64,000 nt of DNA, taken from NCBI GenBank assembly GCA_029265615.1, contig JAJUIB010000007.1, positions 60,374 through 124,373 of the forward strand, in the 5' to 3' direction. A program made the translations under genes and the position numbers. The DNA is from Spirochaetota bacterium (GTDB taxonomy: Bacteria > Spirochaetota > Spirochaetia > Treponematales > Rectinemataceae). Of this stretch, positions 50,434 through 58,046 are shown in pieces (the stretch's first letter is position 1; each line of letters opens with the position of its first letter). The notes beneath the pieces are model-generated. The model ran no database searches and was not told the DNA's origin. It saw only the letters and a list, made by a program, of their open reading frames with translations.

Positions 50434-51662
50434 GTCCGTCCCCCTTTCGAAAGCGCGGCAAAGAGCGCCTCGGCCGCGCCGTACACGTCTTCCTCGCCCG
50501 CGAGCACTGCCTTCGCAAGCGCGTCCTCGCGGGCCCTGCCCTCTCCCCCCTCCAGCGCGTCGAGGAGGCGGAAGGCGATGAGGCTTCGCATCTCCGCGCG
50601 TATGCCCTCGAGCCTGCGGGCCTCGAGGAGCCCCGCGGCCGCGAGCCCCGCGCGATGGGCAAGCACAGCCTCGACGAGCTCCTCGACGCCCTCGCCCGTT
50701 TCCGCGACGGTCTTGAGGATGGGGGGGAGCTCAGCATCGTTTGCTACTGTGACACTATTCGCATTTTCAGTCAAATGGTGGGCAAGCTCTTCGGCAGACC
50801 ACTCCCTCGCGGGCCGTGGCGCTGTCATTCCCGGGCCAGAGACTGCGCCAGGCTTGGCGGCGCCGAATCCGGCGGCGCCGGACTTGCCAGCGCTGAGCGC
50901 CGAGGTGCGGCCTGCGAGTGTATCGACGCTTGCGGGTACCGCATTCCGCCTGAGCGTTGCTGCCATCTCAAGCATGGAGCGCAGCTCGCGCACGACGCGG
51001 TCTGCGCCGTCGCGATCGGCCTTGTTGACGACAAAAACGTCGCCGATCTCCATCACCCCCGCCTTGATGACCTGGATATCGTCACCGAGACCAGGAACGG
51101 ACACAAGCACGACGGTATCGGCGATCTTGACGATGTCGACCTCGGACTGCCCCACACCGACAGTTTCGATGAGCACAAAATCATAGCCTGCCGCATCGAG
51201 GGCGCGGGCGGCGGCCTGAGTCGCCCGCGAAAGCCCCCCAAGCCGCCCGCGGGAGGCGAGGCTCCGGATGAACACCCCCTCATCGGTTGCATGCGACTGC
51301 ATCCTCAGCCGGTCGCCAAGGATAGCGCCGCCCGTAAAGGGGCTCGACGGATCAACCGCAAGCACGCCGACGCGGGCGCCGCGCTTACGTAAAGCCGCAA
51401 TGAGCTTATCGCACAGGGTGCTTTTACCCGAGCCCGGCGGGCCGGTGACGCCGATAAGATGGGCGCGCCCACCTCTGCCGCGGAGAGCGCGCATTGCAGC
51501 CTCCGCGGCTGGGTCGCCGTCCTCAAGTCCGGAGATTATTCGCGCGAGCGCTCGAACATCGCCGGAAAGAAGGCGTTCGGCAAGGGCTCGCGGGTCGCCG
51601 CGGGCTGCGGTCGCGCCTCTCGCGGCGACCGCACTCGGGGCGGCGGATTCTGAACTGTTCAT
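50430..51662 (-). CDS. meaB: MeaB/ArgK-type G-protein chaperone of methylmalonyl-CoA mutase
   Basis: 410 residues; typical MeaB is about 330. G-domain motifs: P-loop GVTGPPGSGKSTL, switch region LAVDPSSPFTGGAILGDRLR, VFIRSLASRGRLGGLSRAT, FVLIETVGVGQSEVDIV and VVNKADRDGAD. An insertion of about 70 residues rich in Ala, Gly and Ser follows (AGRTSALSAGKSGAAGFGAA and on) between the NKAD motif and the C-terminal helices. MeaB protects mutase and gates B12 loading. It is placed directly beside the two mutase genes and the epimerase. Confidence 0.92.
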   Translation of the reverse strand: MNSSESAAPSAVAARGATAARGDPRALAERLLSGDVRALARIISGLEDGDPAAEAAMRALRGRGGRAHLIGVTGPPGSGKSTLCDKLIAALRKRGARVGVLAVDPSSPFTGGAILGDRLRMQSHATDEGVFIRSLASRGRLGGLSRATQAAARALDAAGYDFVLIETVGVGQSEVDIVKIADTVVLVSVPGLGDDIQVIKAGVMEIGDVFVVNKADRDGADRVVRELRSMLEMAATLRRNAVPASVDTLAGRTSALSAGKSGAAGFGAAKPGAVSGPGMTAPRPAREWSAEELAHHLTENANSVTVANDAELPPILKTVAETGEGVEELVEAVLAHRAGLAAAGLLEARRLEGIRAEMRSLIAFRLLDALEGGEGRAREDALAKAVLAGEEDVYGAAEALFAALSKGGRT

Positions 51663-51672
51663 GAAATGCCCG

Positions 51673-52071
51673 CTACTTCTGTCTCACGTGTTCGCGGATG
51701 AAATCGATTGTCGCCTTTGTCGGCGTACCGGGACCGAACACGGCCGCGATTCCCTTCGACATGAGAAACCCGTAGTCAGCCTCGGGAATAACACCGCCAC
51801 CAATCACAAGAACGTCCTCGGCGCCTTTCTCCTTGAGAAGCTCCGTGACGCGCGGGAAAAGATGGTTGTGCGCCCCCGACAAAATAGAAAGCGCGACGAC
51901 GTCGACGTCCTCTTGAATGGCGGCTTGGACGATCTGTTCGGGCGTCTGGCGAAGCCCAGTGTAGATCACCTCCATGCCGTCGTCCCGAAGGGCCCGAGCG
52001 ATGACCTTGGCGCCGCGGTCGTGGCCATCGAGGCCCGGCTTCGCGACGAGAACCCGTATCTTCCTGTCCAT
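51673..52071 (-). CDS. Methylmalonyl-CoA mutase cobalamin-binding subunit
   Basis: 132 residues. A free-standing B12-binding Rossmann-like domain with the base-off/His-on motif DGHDRG and the following [14 protein letters not shown] and [15 protein letters not shown] glycine loops. It supplies the adenosylcobalamin site for the large subunit encoded just upstream; in many bacteria the two are fused. GTP-dependent loading would involve the MeaB encoded next door. Confidence 0.95.
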   Translation of the reverse strand: MDRKIRVLVAKPGLDGHDRGAKVIARALRDDGMEVIYTGLRQTPEQIVQAAIQEDVDVVALSILSGAHNHLFPRVTELLKEKGAEDVLVIGGGVIPEADYGFLMSKGIAAVFGPGTPTKATIDFIREHVRQK

Positions 52072-52095
52072 GCTTTCCTCCGTCGGCGAAGTGCC

Positions 52096-53763
52096 TTAGA
52101 ACATCACGCTCGGCTTATACTCGCCGAAGACACCGCGCATCACGTCGCAAATCTCGCCCAGCGTCGCGTAGGCGCGCACCGCTTCGAGGATGGGCGGCAT
52201 GAGGTTCGCATCCCCCTCCGCAGCGGTCTTGAGCGCCGCAAGGCTTGCCTGCACCTTTGCATTGTCGCGCTTGGCCCTAAGGGCCTTGAGTTTTTCGCAC
52301 TGACGCTCGCCGACCGAAGGATCAACGCGAAGAAGTCCCTCGGGCGCCTTCTCTTTGATCTGAAACTTGTTGAGGCCGACCACCACGCGCTCGCCCTTTT
52401 CGACATCCATCTGATAGCGATAGGCGGAGTCCTGTATCTCCTGCTGGATGTAGCCCTGTTCGATCGCCTTGATGGCACCGCCAAGCTCGTCGATACGCGC
52501 AAGGTAGGCAAGCGCCTCGGCTTCGACGCGGTTCGTGAGGCTCTCGACGTAGTAGGAACCGGCAAGCGGATCAACTGTCTCGGCAACACCCGACTCGTAG
52601 GCGACGATCTGCTGCGTGCGAAGCGCGATTCGCACCGAATCTTCCGTGGGAAGGGCGAGCGCCTCGTCTTTGGAATTCGTGTGGAGGGACTGCGTGCCGC
52701 CGAGCACCGCCGCGAGCGTTTGGATTGCGACACGGACAATGTTATTATCAGGCTGCTGCGCAGTAAGTGTAGAGCCGCCCGTCTGCGTGTGGAATCGGAG
52801 CATCCAGCTCTTCGGATTTTTCGCGCCGAAGCGCTCACGCATGATCCGGGCCCAGACGCGCCGCGCCGCGCGGTATTTCGCAACCTCCTCGAAGAGATCG
52901 TTGTGCGCGTTAAAGAAGAACGAAAGACGCGGCGCAAAATCGTCAACATCGAGGCCCGCCTTGACCGCCGCCTCGACATAGGCAATGCCGTCGGCCAGGG
53001 TGAAGGCGACCTCCTGCGATGCCGTGGAACCCGCCTCGCGGATGTGATAGCCCGAGATGGAGATCGTGTTCCAGTTCGGAACTTCCTTCGAGCAGTACTC
53101 GAAGATGTTCGTGATGAGCCGCATCGAGGGCCCGGGAGGGAAAATGTAGGTGCCGCGCGCGACATACTCCTTGAGGATGTCGTTCTGGATCGTGCCGTTG
53201 AGCTTGTCGGGCGACACGCCCTGCTTCTCCGCCACCGCGATGTACATCGCAAGAAGGACGGAGGCGGGCGCGTTGATGGTCATCGAGGTTGAAACCTTGT
53301 CGAGCGGGATGCCGTCAAAAAGGATTTCCATGTCCGCGAGCGAGTCGATGGCCACGCCGACCTTACCGACCTCGCCCTGCGAGAGCGGGTGGTCGGAGTC
53401 ATAGCCGATTTGCGTGGGAAGGTCGAACGCGATCGAAAGGCCGGTCGTCCCCTGCTCAAGAAGAAATTTGTAGCGCTTGTTCGACTCCTCCGCGTTGGAG
53501 AAGCCCGCATACTGGCGCATCGTCCAAAAACGGCCGCGGTACATCGTGTTCTGAACACCGCGGGTGAAGGGATACTCGCCGGGAAAGCCCTGGTCGGCAA
53601 GGTAGTCGCGCCCCTCAAGGTCGAGCGGCGTATACAGCCGCTTGACGGGCGCGCCCGAGCCTGTGACGAATTCAGCCTTGCGCTCGGGAAATTTCGCGAG
53701 GGATTTTTCGACGCCCGCCTCGTAGCGGCCGACGGCATCCTTGAGCTTGTCGCTGTCGCTCAT
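52096..53763 (-). CDS. Methylmalonyl-CoA mutase large (substrate-binding) subunit
   Basis: 555 residues, the size of archaeal-type MCM chains without the B12 domain. A GGAGG Shine-Dalgarno precedes the ATG. The TIM-barrel motifs [40 protein letters not shown] and [20 protein letters not shown] are conserved; the YHIREAG and [10 protein letters not shown] segments line the CoA ester site. The enzyme isomerises succinyl-CoA and (R)-methylmalonyl-CoA with the small subunit. Positioned directly downstream of korC, so succinyl-CoA from KorDABC is the obvious substrate. Isobutyryl-CoA or ethylmalonyl-CoA mutase is less likely given the epimerase. Confidence 0.95.
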   Translation of the reverse strand: MSDSDKLKDAVGRYEAGVEKSLAKFPERKAEFVTGSGAPVKRLYTPLDLEGRDYLADQGFPGEYPFTRGVQNTMYRGRFWTMRQYAGFSNAEESNKRYKFLLEQGTTGLSIAFDLPTQIGYDSDHPLSQGEVGKVGVAIDSLADMEILFDGIPLDKVSTSMTINAPASVLLAMYIAVAEKQGVSPDKLNGTIQNDILKEYVARGTYIFPPGPSMRLITNIFEYCSKEVPNWNTISISGYHIREAGSTASQEVAFTLADGIAYVEAAVKAGLDVDDFAPRLSFFFNAHNDLFEEVAKYRAARRVWARIMRERFGAKNPKSWMLRFHTQTGGSTLTAQQPDNNIVRVAIQTLAAVLGGTQSLHTNSKDEALALPTEDSVRIALRTQQIVAYESGVAETVDPLAGSYYVESLTNRVEAEALAYLARIDELGGAIKAIEQGYIQQEIQDSAYRYQMDVEKGERVVVGLNKFQIKEKAPEGLLRVDPSVGERQCEKLKALRAKRDNAKVQASLAALKTAAEGDANLMPPILEAVRAYATLGEICDVMRGVFGEYKPSVMF

Positions 53764-53784
53764 TCTTCCTCCCTTCCTTGCACC

Positions 53785-54330
53785 CTATGCCTGAACTTTG
53801 CCGCCCGCGCGGGACGCAAGCTCGATGCCGGCGCGAAGCGCCTTGAGATTGAGCTCCTCGGTGCCCTTCGGCACGCGGTTCAGCACCGCTTTTTCGAGCG
53901 TCGCGGGCGCCACCACACCGGAGACACCGCCGAGAACGCCAAGGGCGACAATGTTCGCCACAACCTTCTTGCCCACAACGTTGGCGGCGGTGTCGAGAAT
54001 GGGCAGGGGAATCGTCCGCGCCTTGATTTCGGGGTCGAGCGGCACCGAGGCGTCGACGATAATGAGCCCCTTACCCTGGAGGCGGCCGTAAGTCCTGTAG
54101 GCGTCCGCTGTAAGTGCAAGAAGGAAATCGGGGTCGGTCGCCTTGGGATAATCGATGTCCTCACCGGACACAACCACCTCGGCCTTGGATGACCCGCCGC
54201 GGGCCTCGGGACCGTAGCTCTGCGTCTGGACCGCGTTTTTGCCCTCGAGAATGGCGGCCTCGGCGAGCACGATGCCGGCGAGGAGGAGTCCCTGGCCGCC
54301 TGAGCCGCTCAGTCTGAATTCGACGCGCAT
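53785..54330 (-). CDS. korC: 2-oxoacid:ferredoxin oxidoreductase gamma subunit
   Basis: 181 residues from ATG 54330, with GGAGGG upstream, overlapping korB by 22 nt. Family motif GSGGQGLLLAGIVLAEAAI at the N-terminus, then TQSYGPEARGGSSKAEVVVS. It forms part of the TPP-CoA-binding heterotetramer that releases acyl-CoA. Together with korD, korA and korB it makes a complete enzyme. Confidence 0.92.
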   Translation of the reverse strand: MRVEFRLSGSGGQGLLLAGIVLAEAAILEGKNAVQTQSYGPEARGGSSKAEVVVSGEDIDYPKATDPDFLLALTADAYRTYGRLQGKGLIIVDASVPLDPEIKARTIPLPILDTAANVVGKKVVANIVALGVLGGVSGVVAPATLEKAVLNRVPKGTEELNLKALRAGIELASRAGGKVQA

Positions 54331-55169
54331 TCCCAAAGCCCTCCCTTCATGTTCGCAAAGTTGCGCTGGACGGTGTGGATGAGCTCGCCGTACTCGCCCG
54401 CGAACTCGGGGGCGGGCGCGTTGTGAAGCTCGCCTATGAGGAGCTTGCCTTCCCGCTTTTCGGGTGGCAGGGCGGCCGCGGCCTTGGCATTGATCGTCTG
54501 GTTCTTGATCCATTCAAGCATCTCGACCGCACCACCGATCTTGTTCTTTCGCCCGAGGTAGGTCGGACACTGGGTAAGAGCTTCGACCACGGAGAAGCCG
54601 TTGTTCGAAAGCGCCTTTTCGATGAGGTCGATGAGGAGCGGGACATGGTAGGACGTCGCCCGGCCGACGAAGGTGGCGCCCGAGGACTTCGCAAGTTCGC
54701 AGAGATCAAAACTCCGTTCCGCGTTGCCGTAGGGCGCGGTCGTGCCGAGCATGCCCTTGGGCGTCATCGGCGAATATTGGCCGCTCGTCATACCGTAGAT
54801 CTCGTTGTTCATTACGATGGTCGTGATGCCGATATTGCGGCGGGCGGCGTGGATAAAATGGTTGCCGCCAATGGCGGTGCAGTCGCCGTCGCCCGTCATA
54901 ACGATGACTTTGAGCTCGGGCCGCGCGAGCTTAATACCCGTCGCGAAGGCGAGAGCGCGGCCGTGCGCCGTGTGGAGCGTGTCGAAATCGAGATAACCGA
55001 CCGCCCGCGAAGAGCAACCGATGCCGGAAACGACGCAGATCTTGTTCTTGTCAAGGCCGAGGCGCTCGATGGCGCGGACCAGGGCTCCCGTCACGGTACC
55101 GTGGCCACAGCCCGGGCACCAGATGTGGGGGAGCCGCTCCTGGCGGAAATAGGAAAGCGTGTTGGACAT
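54309..55169 (-). CDS. korB: 2-oxoacid:ferredoxin oxidoreductase beta (TPP) subunit
   Basis: 286 residues from ATG 55169 (GTG 55172 also possible), overlapping the korA stop. TPP and iron-sulfur ligands: WCPGCGHG near the N-terminus, SGIGCSSRA, and the TPP/Mg motif GDGDCTAIGGNHFIHAARRN with NNEIYGMTSGQ. The TSGQ and short N-terminus match 2-oxoglutarate-specific KorB. Produces succinyl-CoA and reduced ferredoxin if 2-oxoglutarate is the substrate. Confidence 0.93.
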   Translation of the reverse strand: MSNTLSYFRQERLPHIWCPGCGHGTVTGALVRAIERLGLDKNKICVVSGIGCSSRAVGYLDFDTLHTAHGRALAFATGIKLARPELKVIVMTGDGDCTAIGGNHFIHAARRNIGITTIVMNNEIYGMTSGQYSPMTPKGMLGTTAPYGNAERSFDLCELAKSSGATFVGRATSYHVPLLIDLIEKALSNNGFSVVEALTQCPTYLGRKNKIGGAVEMLEWIKNQTINAKAAAALPPEKREGKLLIGELHNAPAPEFAGEYGELIHTVQRNFANMKGGLWECASNSD

Positions 55170-56302
55170 CACTTGGCCCCCATGATCGCGTTGTATATCT
55201 CCTCAGGGCGGAAGAGCTCGCCCGTCACCTTGCCGATCCGGACGACGCGGGATCGGCCGGCGACGACACGCTCGACCTCGAGGGCGAGCTGACCCAGGTT
55301 CATTTCGGGCACATAGATCGTCTTCGCACGAGCCGCGAGCTCGCGGACGGCAGCCTCGGGGAAGGGCCAGAGCGTCTTGAGACGGAGAAGACCGGCTTTA
55401 ACGCCCTCCTTTCTGAGGCGGCGCACGACGGACAGCGAGGACATGGCGGAGGAACCGAAGGTGACGACCGCAAGCTCGCAGTCTTCGATCCCTTCGGAAG
55501 CATAGTCCGATATGTCCGCAACATTGTTTTCGATCTTGAGCATAAGACGGCGAAGGAGGCGATCAGCAACCTCACCCTTGTTGGAGGGAGCACCGGACTC
55601 GTCATGGAAGAGCCCCGTGCAGTGCCAACGGTAGCCCTCGCCGAAGGGCGCCATGAGCGGCACACCGCCGTTCGGATCCGCCGCATAGGGCTTGTAACCC
55701 GCCGGAGCCGCGGGCATGGCACGGCGGAGAGGATGCACCTCGGCGGGGTCGGGAAGTTCGACCTTTTCGCGCATGTGGCCGATGACCTCGTCGGTGAGGA
55801 CAATCACGGGTACGCGGTACTTCTCCGACAGATCAAAAGCGCGAAGCGTAAGCTCGAAGCACTCGCGAACATTGCCCGGGGCAAGGACGATCACTGGATG
55901 ATCGCCGTGGGTACCCCAACGCGCCTGCATCACATCGGCCTGGGCGGGCGAGGTGGGCATGCCCGTCGACGGCCCCATGCGCTGGACGTTCACGATGACG
56001 ATGGGGATTTCGCAGAGCGAGGCGTAGCCGATGCATTCCTGCATGAGCGAGAAGCCGGGACCGCTTGTCGCAGTCATTGCCTTTTTTCCCGCAAGCGAGG
56101 CGCCGATGATCGCGGCGACAGAGCCGATCTCGTCTTCCATCTGGATAAACTTCCCACCGACCTTGGGGAGCTCCTCGGCGCAAAGCTCGGCGATCTCCGT
56201 CGAAGGGGTGATGGGATACCCGGCGTAGAACCTGAGGCCGGCGGCAAGGGCGCCCGCGGTGCAGGCCTCGTTGCCCTGCATGAGCTTGACGATCTTAGGC
56301 AT
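55169..56302 (-). CDS. korA: 2-oxoacid:ferredoxin oxidoreductase alpha subunit
   Basis: 377 residues from ATG 56302, 8 nt inside korD. N-terminal TPP-binding partner domain (MQGNEACTAGALAAGLRFYA, YPITPSTEIAE), the characteristic TATSGPGFSLMQECIGYA loop and a C-terminal domain binding CoA (VVTFGSSAMSSLSVV). The YPITPSTEI signature is shared by 2-oxoglutarate and branched-chain enzymes; the neighbourhood favours 2-oxoglutarate. Confidence 0.93.
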   Translation of the reverse strand: MPKIVKLMQGNEACTAGALAAGLRFYAGYPITPSTEIAELCAEELPKVGGKFIQMEDEIGSVAAIIGASLAGKKAMTATSGPGFSLMQECIGYASLCEIPIVIVNVQRMGPSTGMPTSPAQADVMQARWGTHGDHPVIVLAPGNVRECFELTLRAFDLSEKYRVPVIVLTDEVIGHMREKVELPDPAEVHPLRRAMPAAPAGYKPYAADPNGGVPLMAPFGEGYRWHCTGLFHDESGAPSNKGEVADRLLRRLMLKIENNVADISDYASEGIEDCELAVVTFGSSAMSSLSVVRRLRKEGVKAGLLRLKTLWPFPEAAVRELAARAKTIYVPEMNLGQLALEVERVVAGRSRVVRIGKVTGELFRPEEIYNAIMGAK

Positions 56303-56567
56303 TGCTGGCCTCCGGCGGCAGGTCGTAATCGTGGTTAGCGGCGTCGGGCCCCGAGGGCTCGCCGCCTTTTTCATGGACCTCGATGGCAAAATCCGGGCAA
56401 CGGAGCTCGCACATGCGGCACCCGATGCAGTCATCGGGCCGCACCACGGCAACCTTACCGTTTACAAGCTCGAGCACCTTTTTGGGACAGAAGGCGACGC
56501 AGATATTGCATCCCTTGCACCATTTCTCCCGGACGACGTGGAAATAAACCTTCTTCTGTTCGCTCAT
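56295..56567 (-). CDS. korD: 2-oxoacid:ferredoxin oxidoreductase delta (2[4Fe-4S]) subunit
   Basis: 90 residues. Two CxxCxxCxxxCP clusters: CKGCNICVAFCPKKVLEL and CIGCRMCELRCPDFAIEV. It transfers electrons from the TPP site to soluble ferredoxin. First gene of the leftward cluster; AAGGA lies close to its ATG. Its acidic C-terminal tail (GGEPSGPDAANHDYDLPPEA) is longer than usual. Confidence 0.93.
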   Translation of the reverse strand: MSEQKKVYFHVVREKWCKGCNICVAFCPKKVLELVNGKVAVVRPDDCIGCRMCELRCPDFAIEVHEKGGEPSGPDAANHDYDLPPEASNA

Positions 56568-57206
56568 ATTCCTTCGCTCTCGTGGAGATAGGCCGTCGGC
56601 ACGCCAACCCGTACCTGGGCCAACGCGGGCGGCCGCATAAAACCGATCGAATCCTGACGCTGCAATCGACCCCCGTTAAAAAAAGAAGGCGCCCTTTCCC
56701 CTGTGTGGCTTGCGGCACCGGCCACCTATATCTTAGATGGCCATGGGCCCTCATGGCAAACCGCATCATGGCGCACACCCTAAGCTACCCCAACACTCCC
56801 TCGACCGCCTTGAGGTCGTGCGCCGCCTGCACTGGCGGCATACAACCACCACGGCCCTTCTTGTGATTACCGCCCAGTGAAATCAACAGAAATCACTTCC
56901 ACCAGCCGGAAAAAGGCGGTATACTTGCCACCACGTAGTGCGCGCTCAAAATAGCACCCTACGTGTGCAGTTGATAGCGGGAGAGAGTATACCACGGTGT
57001 ATTTATCTTGTTAATAGCATATCGGTGCACCGCTTAAGCCTCTCGATACGGTTTACGGCGCCCGCCAAAGGCGGCACGGCGTTTGTGTCGAGATTAGGAA
57101 ACGCGTGCAGAGTCGATATTCCATGATACGGAACCATATTCCATATCATGGAAGAAGCAAAATCCCACTCTGTCGCGAGGACCCTCTCGCGCATACGGAG
57201 CTCGCA
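56568..57206. other. Long divergent intergenic region
   Basis: 639 bp between korD and the IclR gene. It contains the leftward Kor/methylmalonyl cluster promoter (not confidently located), a small direct repeat (GAAATCA twice, about 56878-56900) and near the right end the IclR-type operator pair. No protein, RNA gene or riboswitch was recognised; no cobalamin-riboswitch consensus boxes were noticed. Confidence 0.5.
57119..57153. promoter_or_regulatory. Tandem IclR-type operators
   Basis: Two 15-bp sites of form TTCCATNNNATGGAA: TTCCATGATACGGAA (57119-57133, one half-site mismatch) and TTCCATATCATGGAA (57139-57153, perfect). Their centres are 20 bp apart, so both face the same side of the helix. 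The outer halves also make a 10-bp inverted repeat (TTCCATGATA / TATCATGGAA). About 54 bp upstream of the IclR gene's ATG; autoregulation is likely. Confidence 0.65.
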
Positions 57207-57935
57207 ATGGAAAAAGACACGTCGGTACGAGCGGTGGAACGTGCGCTCGACATCCTAGACTGCTTTGCCCCGGGACGGCTTGAACTTTCGCTTACCGAAA
57301 TAGCCAAGCGCATCGATCTTGCGATGAGCACCACATCGCGCCTTGTCGCAACCCTCGAAAAACGCGGATATCTTGCGCGCAACCGAGACACCCAGCGCTA
57401 CTCTCTTGGCCCGCAACTTGTGCAAATTGGTGCCCTCGGGTTCTCGAACGCCGACATCCGGAAAACCGCGCTCCCATTTATGCGAGAGCTCGCACAGCTC
57501 TACGATGAAGGCGTCTCCCTCTATGTGGTCCAGGGCGACGAGCGCGTGTGCGTCGAATGCGTCGAGAGTACGCGCCCCTTGCGGCGGGTCATCAACGTAG
57601 GCGACCGCCATCTCCTCACGCGCGGGGCGGCGGGGCGGGTGCTTCTCGCCTTCCTTCCCGAGGAAAAGCGCAGGCCCCTCCTTGCCCGCGACCCGTTTAC
57701 CACCGAGGAGGGGCTTGCCGAGCTCCGGCGCAATGGCTACGCGGTGAGTCTTTCCGAGCGCGAAGAGGGCGTCACCTCTATCGCGGCGCCGATCCAGGAT
57801 GCACGGCGCGAGGTGGTAGCCGCGCTTGCCATGTCGGGCCCCTCGGTCCGTTTCGAAGGTCCGGGCTTCGACGACAAGGTCGCCAAGGTGCGCCGCTACG
57901 CTGAACTCATCTCGGAGGCGCTTGGGCGGCGCTAA
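57207..57935 (+). CDS. IclR-family transcriptional regulator
   Basis: 242 residues from ATG 57207, with GGAG upstream. N-terminal winged helix (VRAVERALDILDCFAPGRLE; LTEIAKRIDLAMSTTSRLVA, LEKRGYLARN) and C-terminal effector domain (VSLYVVQGDERVCVECVEST, TRGAAGRVLLAFLPEE, GVTSIAAPIQDARREVVAAL). The family binds small organic acids. Location between the Kor/methylmalonyl cluster and the 5S-type carboxyltransferase suggests control of one or both, but only the adjoining operators tie it to its own promoter. Confidence 0.9.
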   Translation: MEKDTSVRAVERALDILDCFAPGRLELSLTEIAKRIDLAMSTTSRLVATLEKRGYLARNRDTQRYSLGPQLVQIGALGFSNADIRKTALPFMRELAQLYDEGVSLYVVQGDERVCVECVESTRPLRRVINVGDRHLLTRGAAGRVLLAFLPEEKRRPLLARDPFTTEEGLAELRRNGYAVSLSEREEGVTSIAAPIQDARREVVAALAMSGPSVRFEGPGFDDKVAKVRRYAELISEALGRR

Positions 57936-58046
57936 AGCGACGCGCCACCGATTGCTGATTTCCCAAAGGCGCGGATATACTAGAACAGAAACACACCCCC
58001 GCTGCCGCGACGCGACGCGAGGCCATCATCCGAATCGGAGACTACC

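Noticed and set aside
51268..53292. 674-codon open frame on the plus strand opposite meaB and the mutase genes
   Set aside because: It lies antisense to three strongly conserved genes and has the Arg/Ala/Pro-rich composition of GC-rich shadow frames with no recognisable domain.
56582..56866. Possible small protein in the korD-IclR gap
   Set aside because: No Shine-Dalgarno sequence, unusual composition, no recognisable motif; better treated as regulatory sequence.
56568..57206. Cobalamin riboswitch upstream of the B12-dependent mutase cluster
   Set aside because: I looked for the conserved riboswitch core boxes and paired stems and did not see them on either strand.
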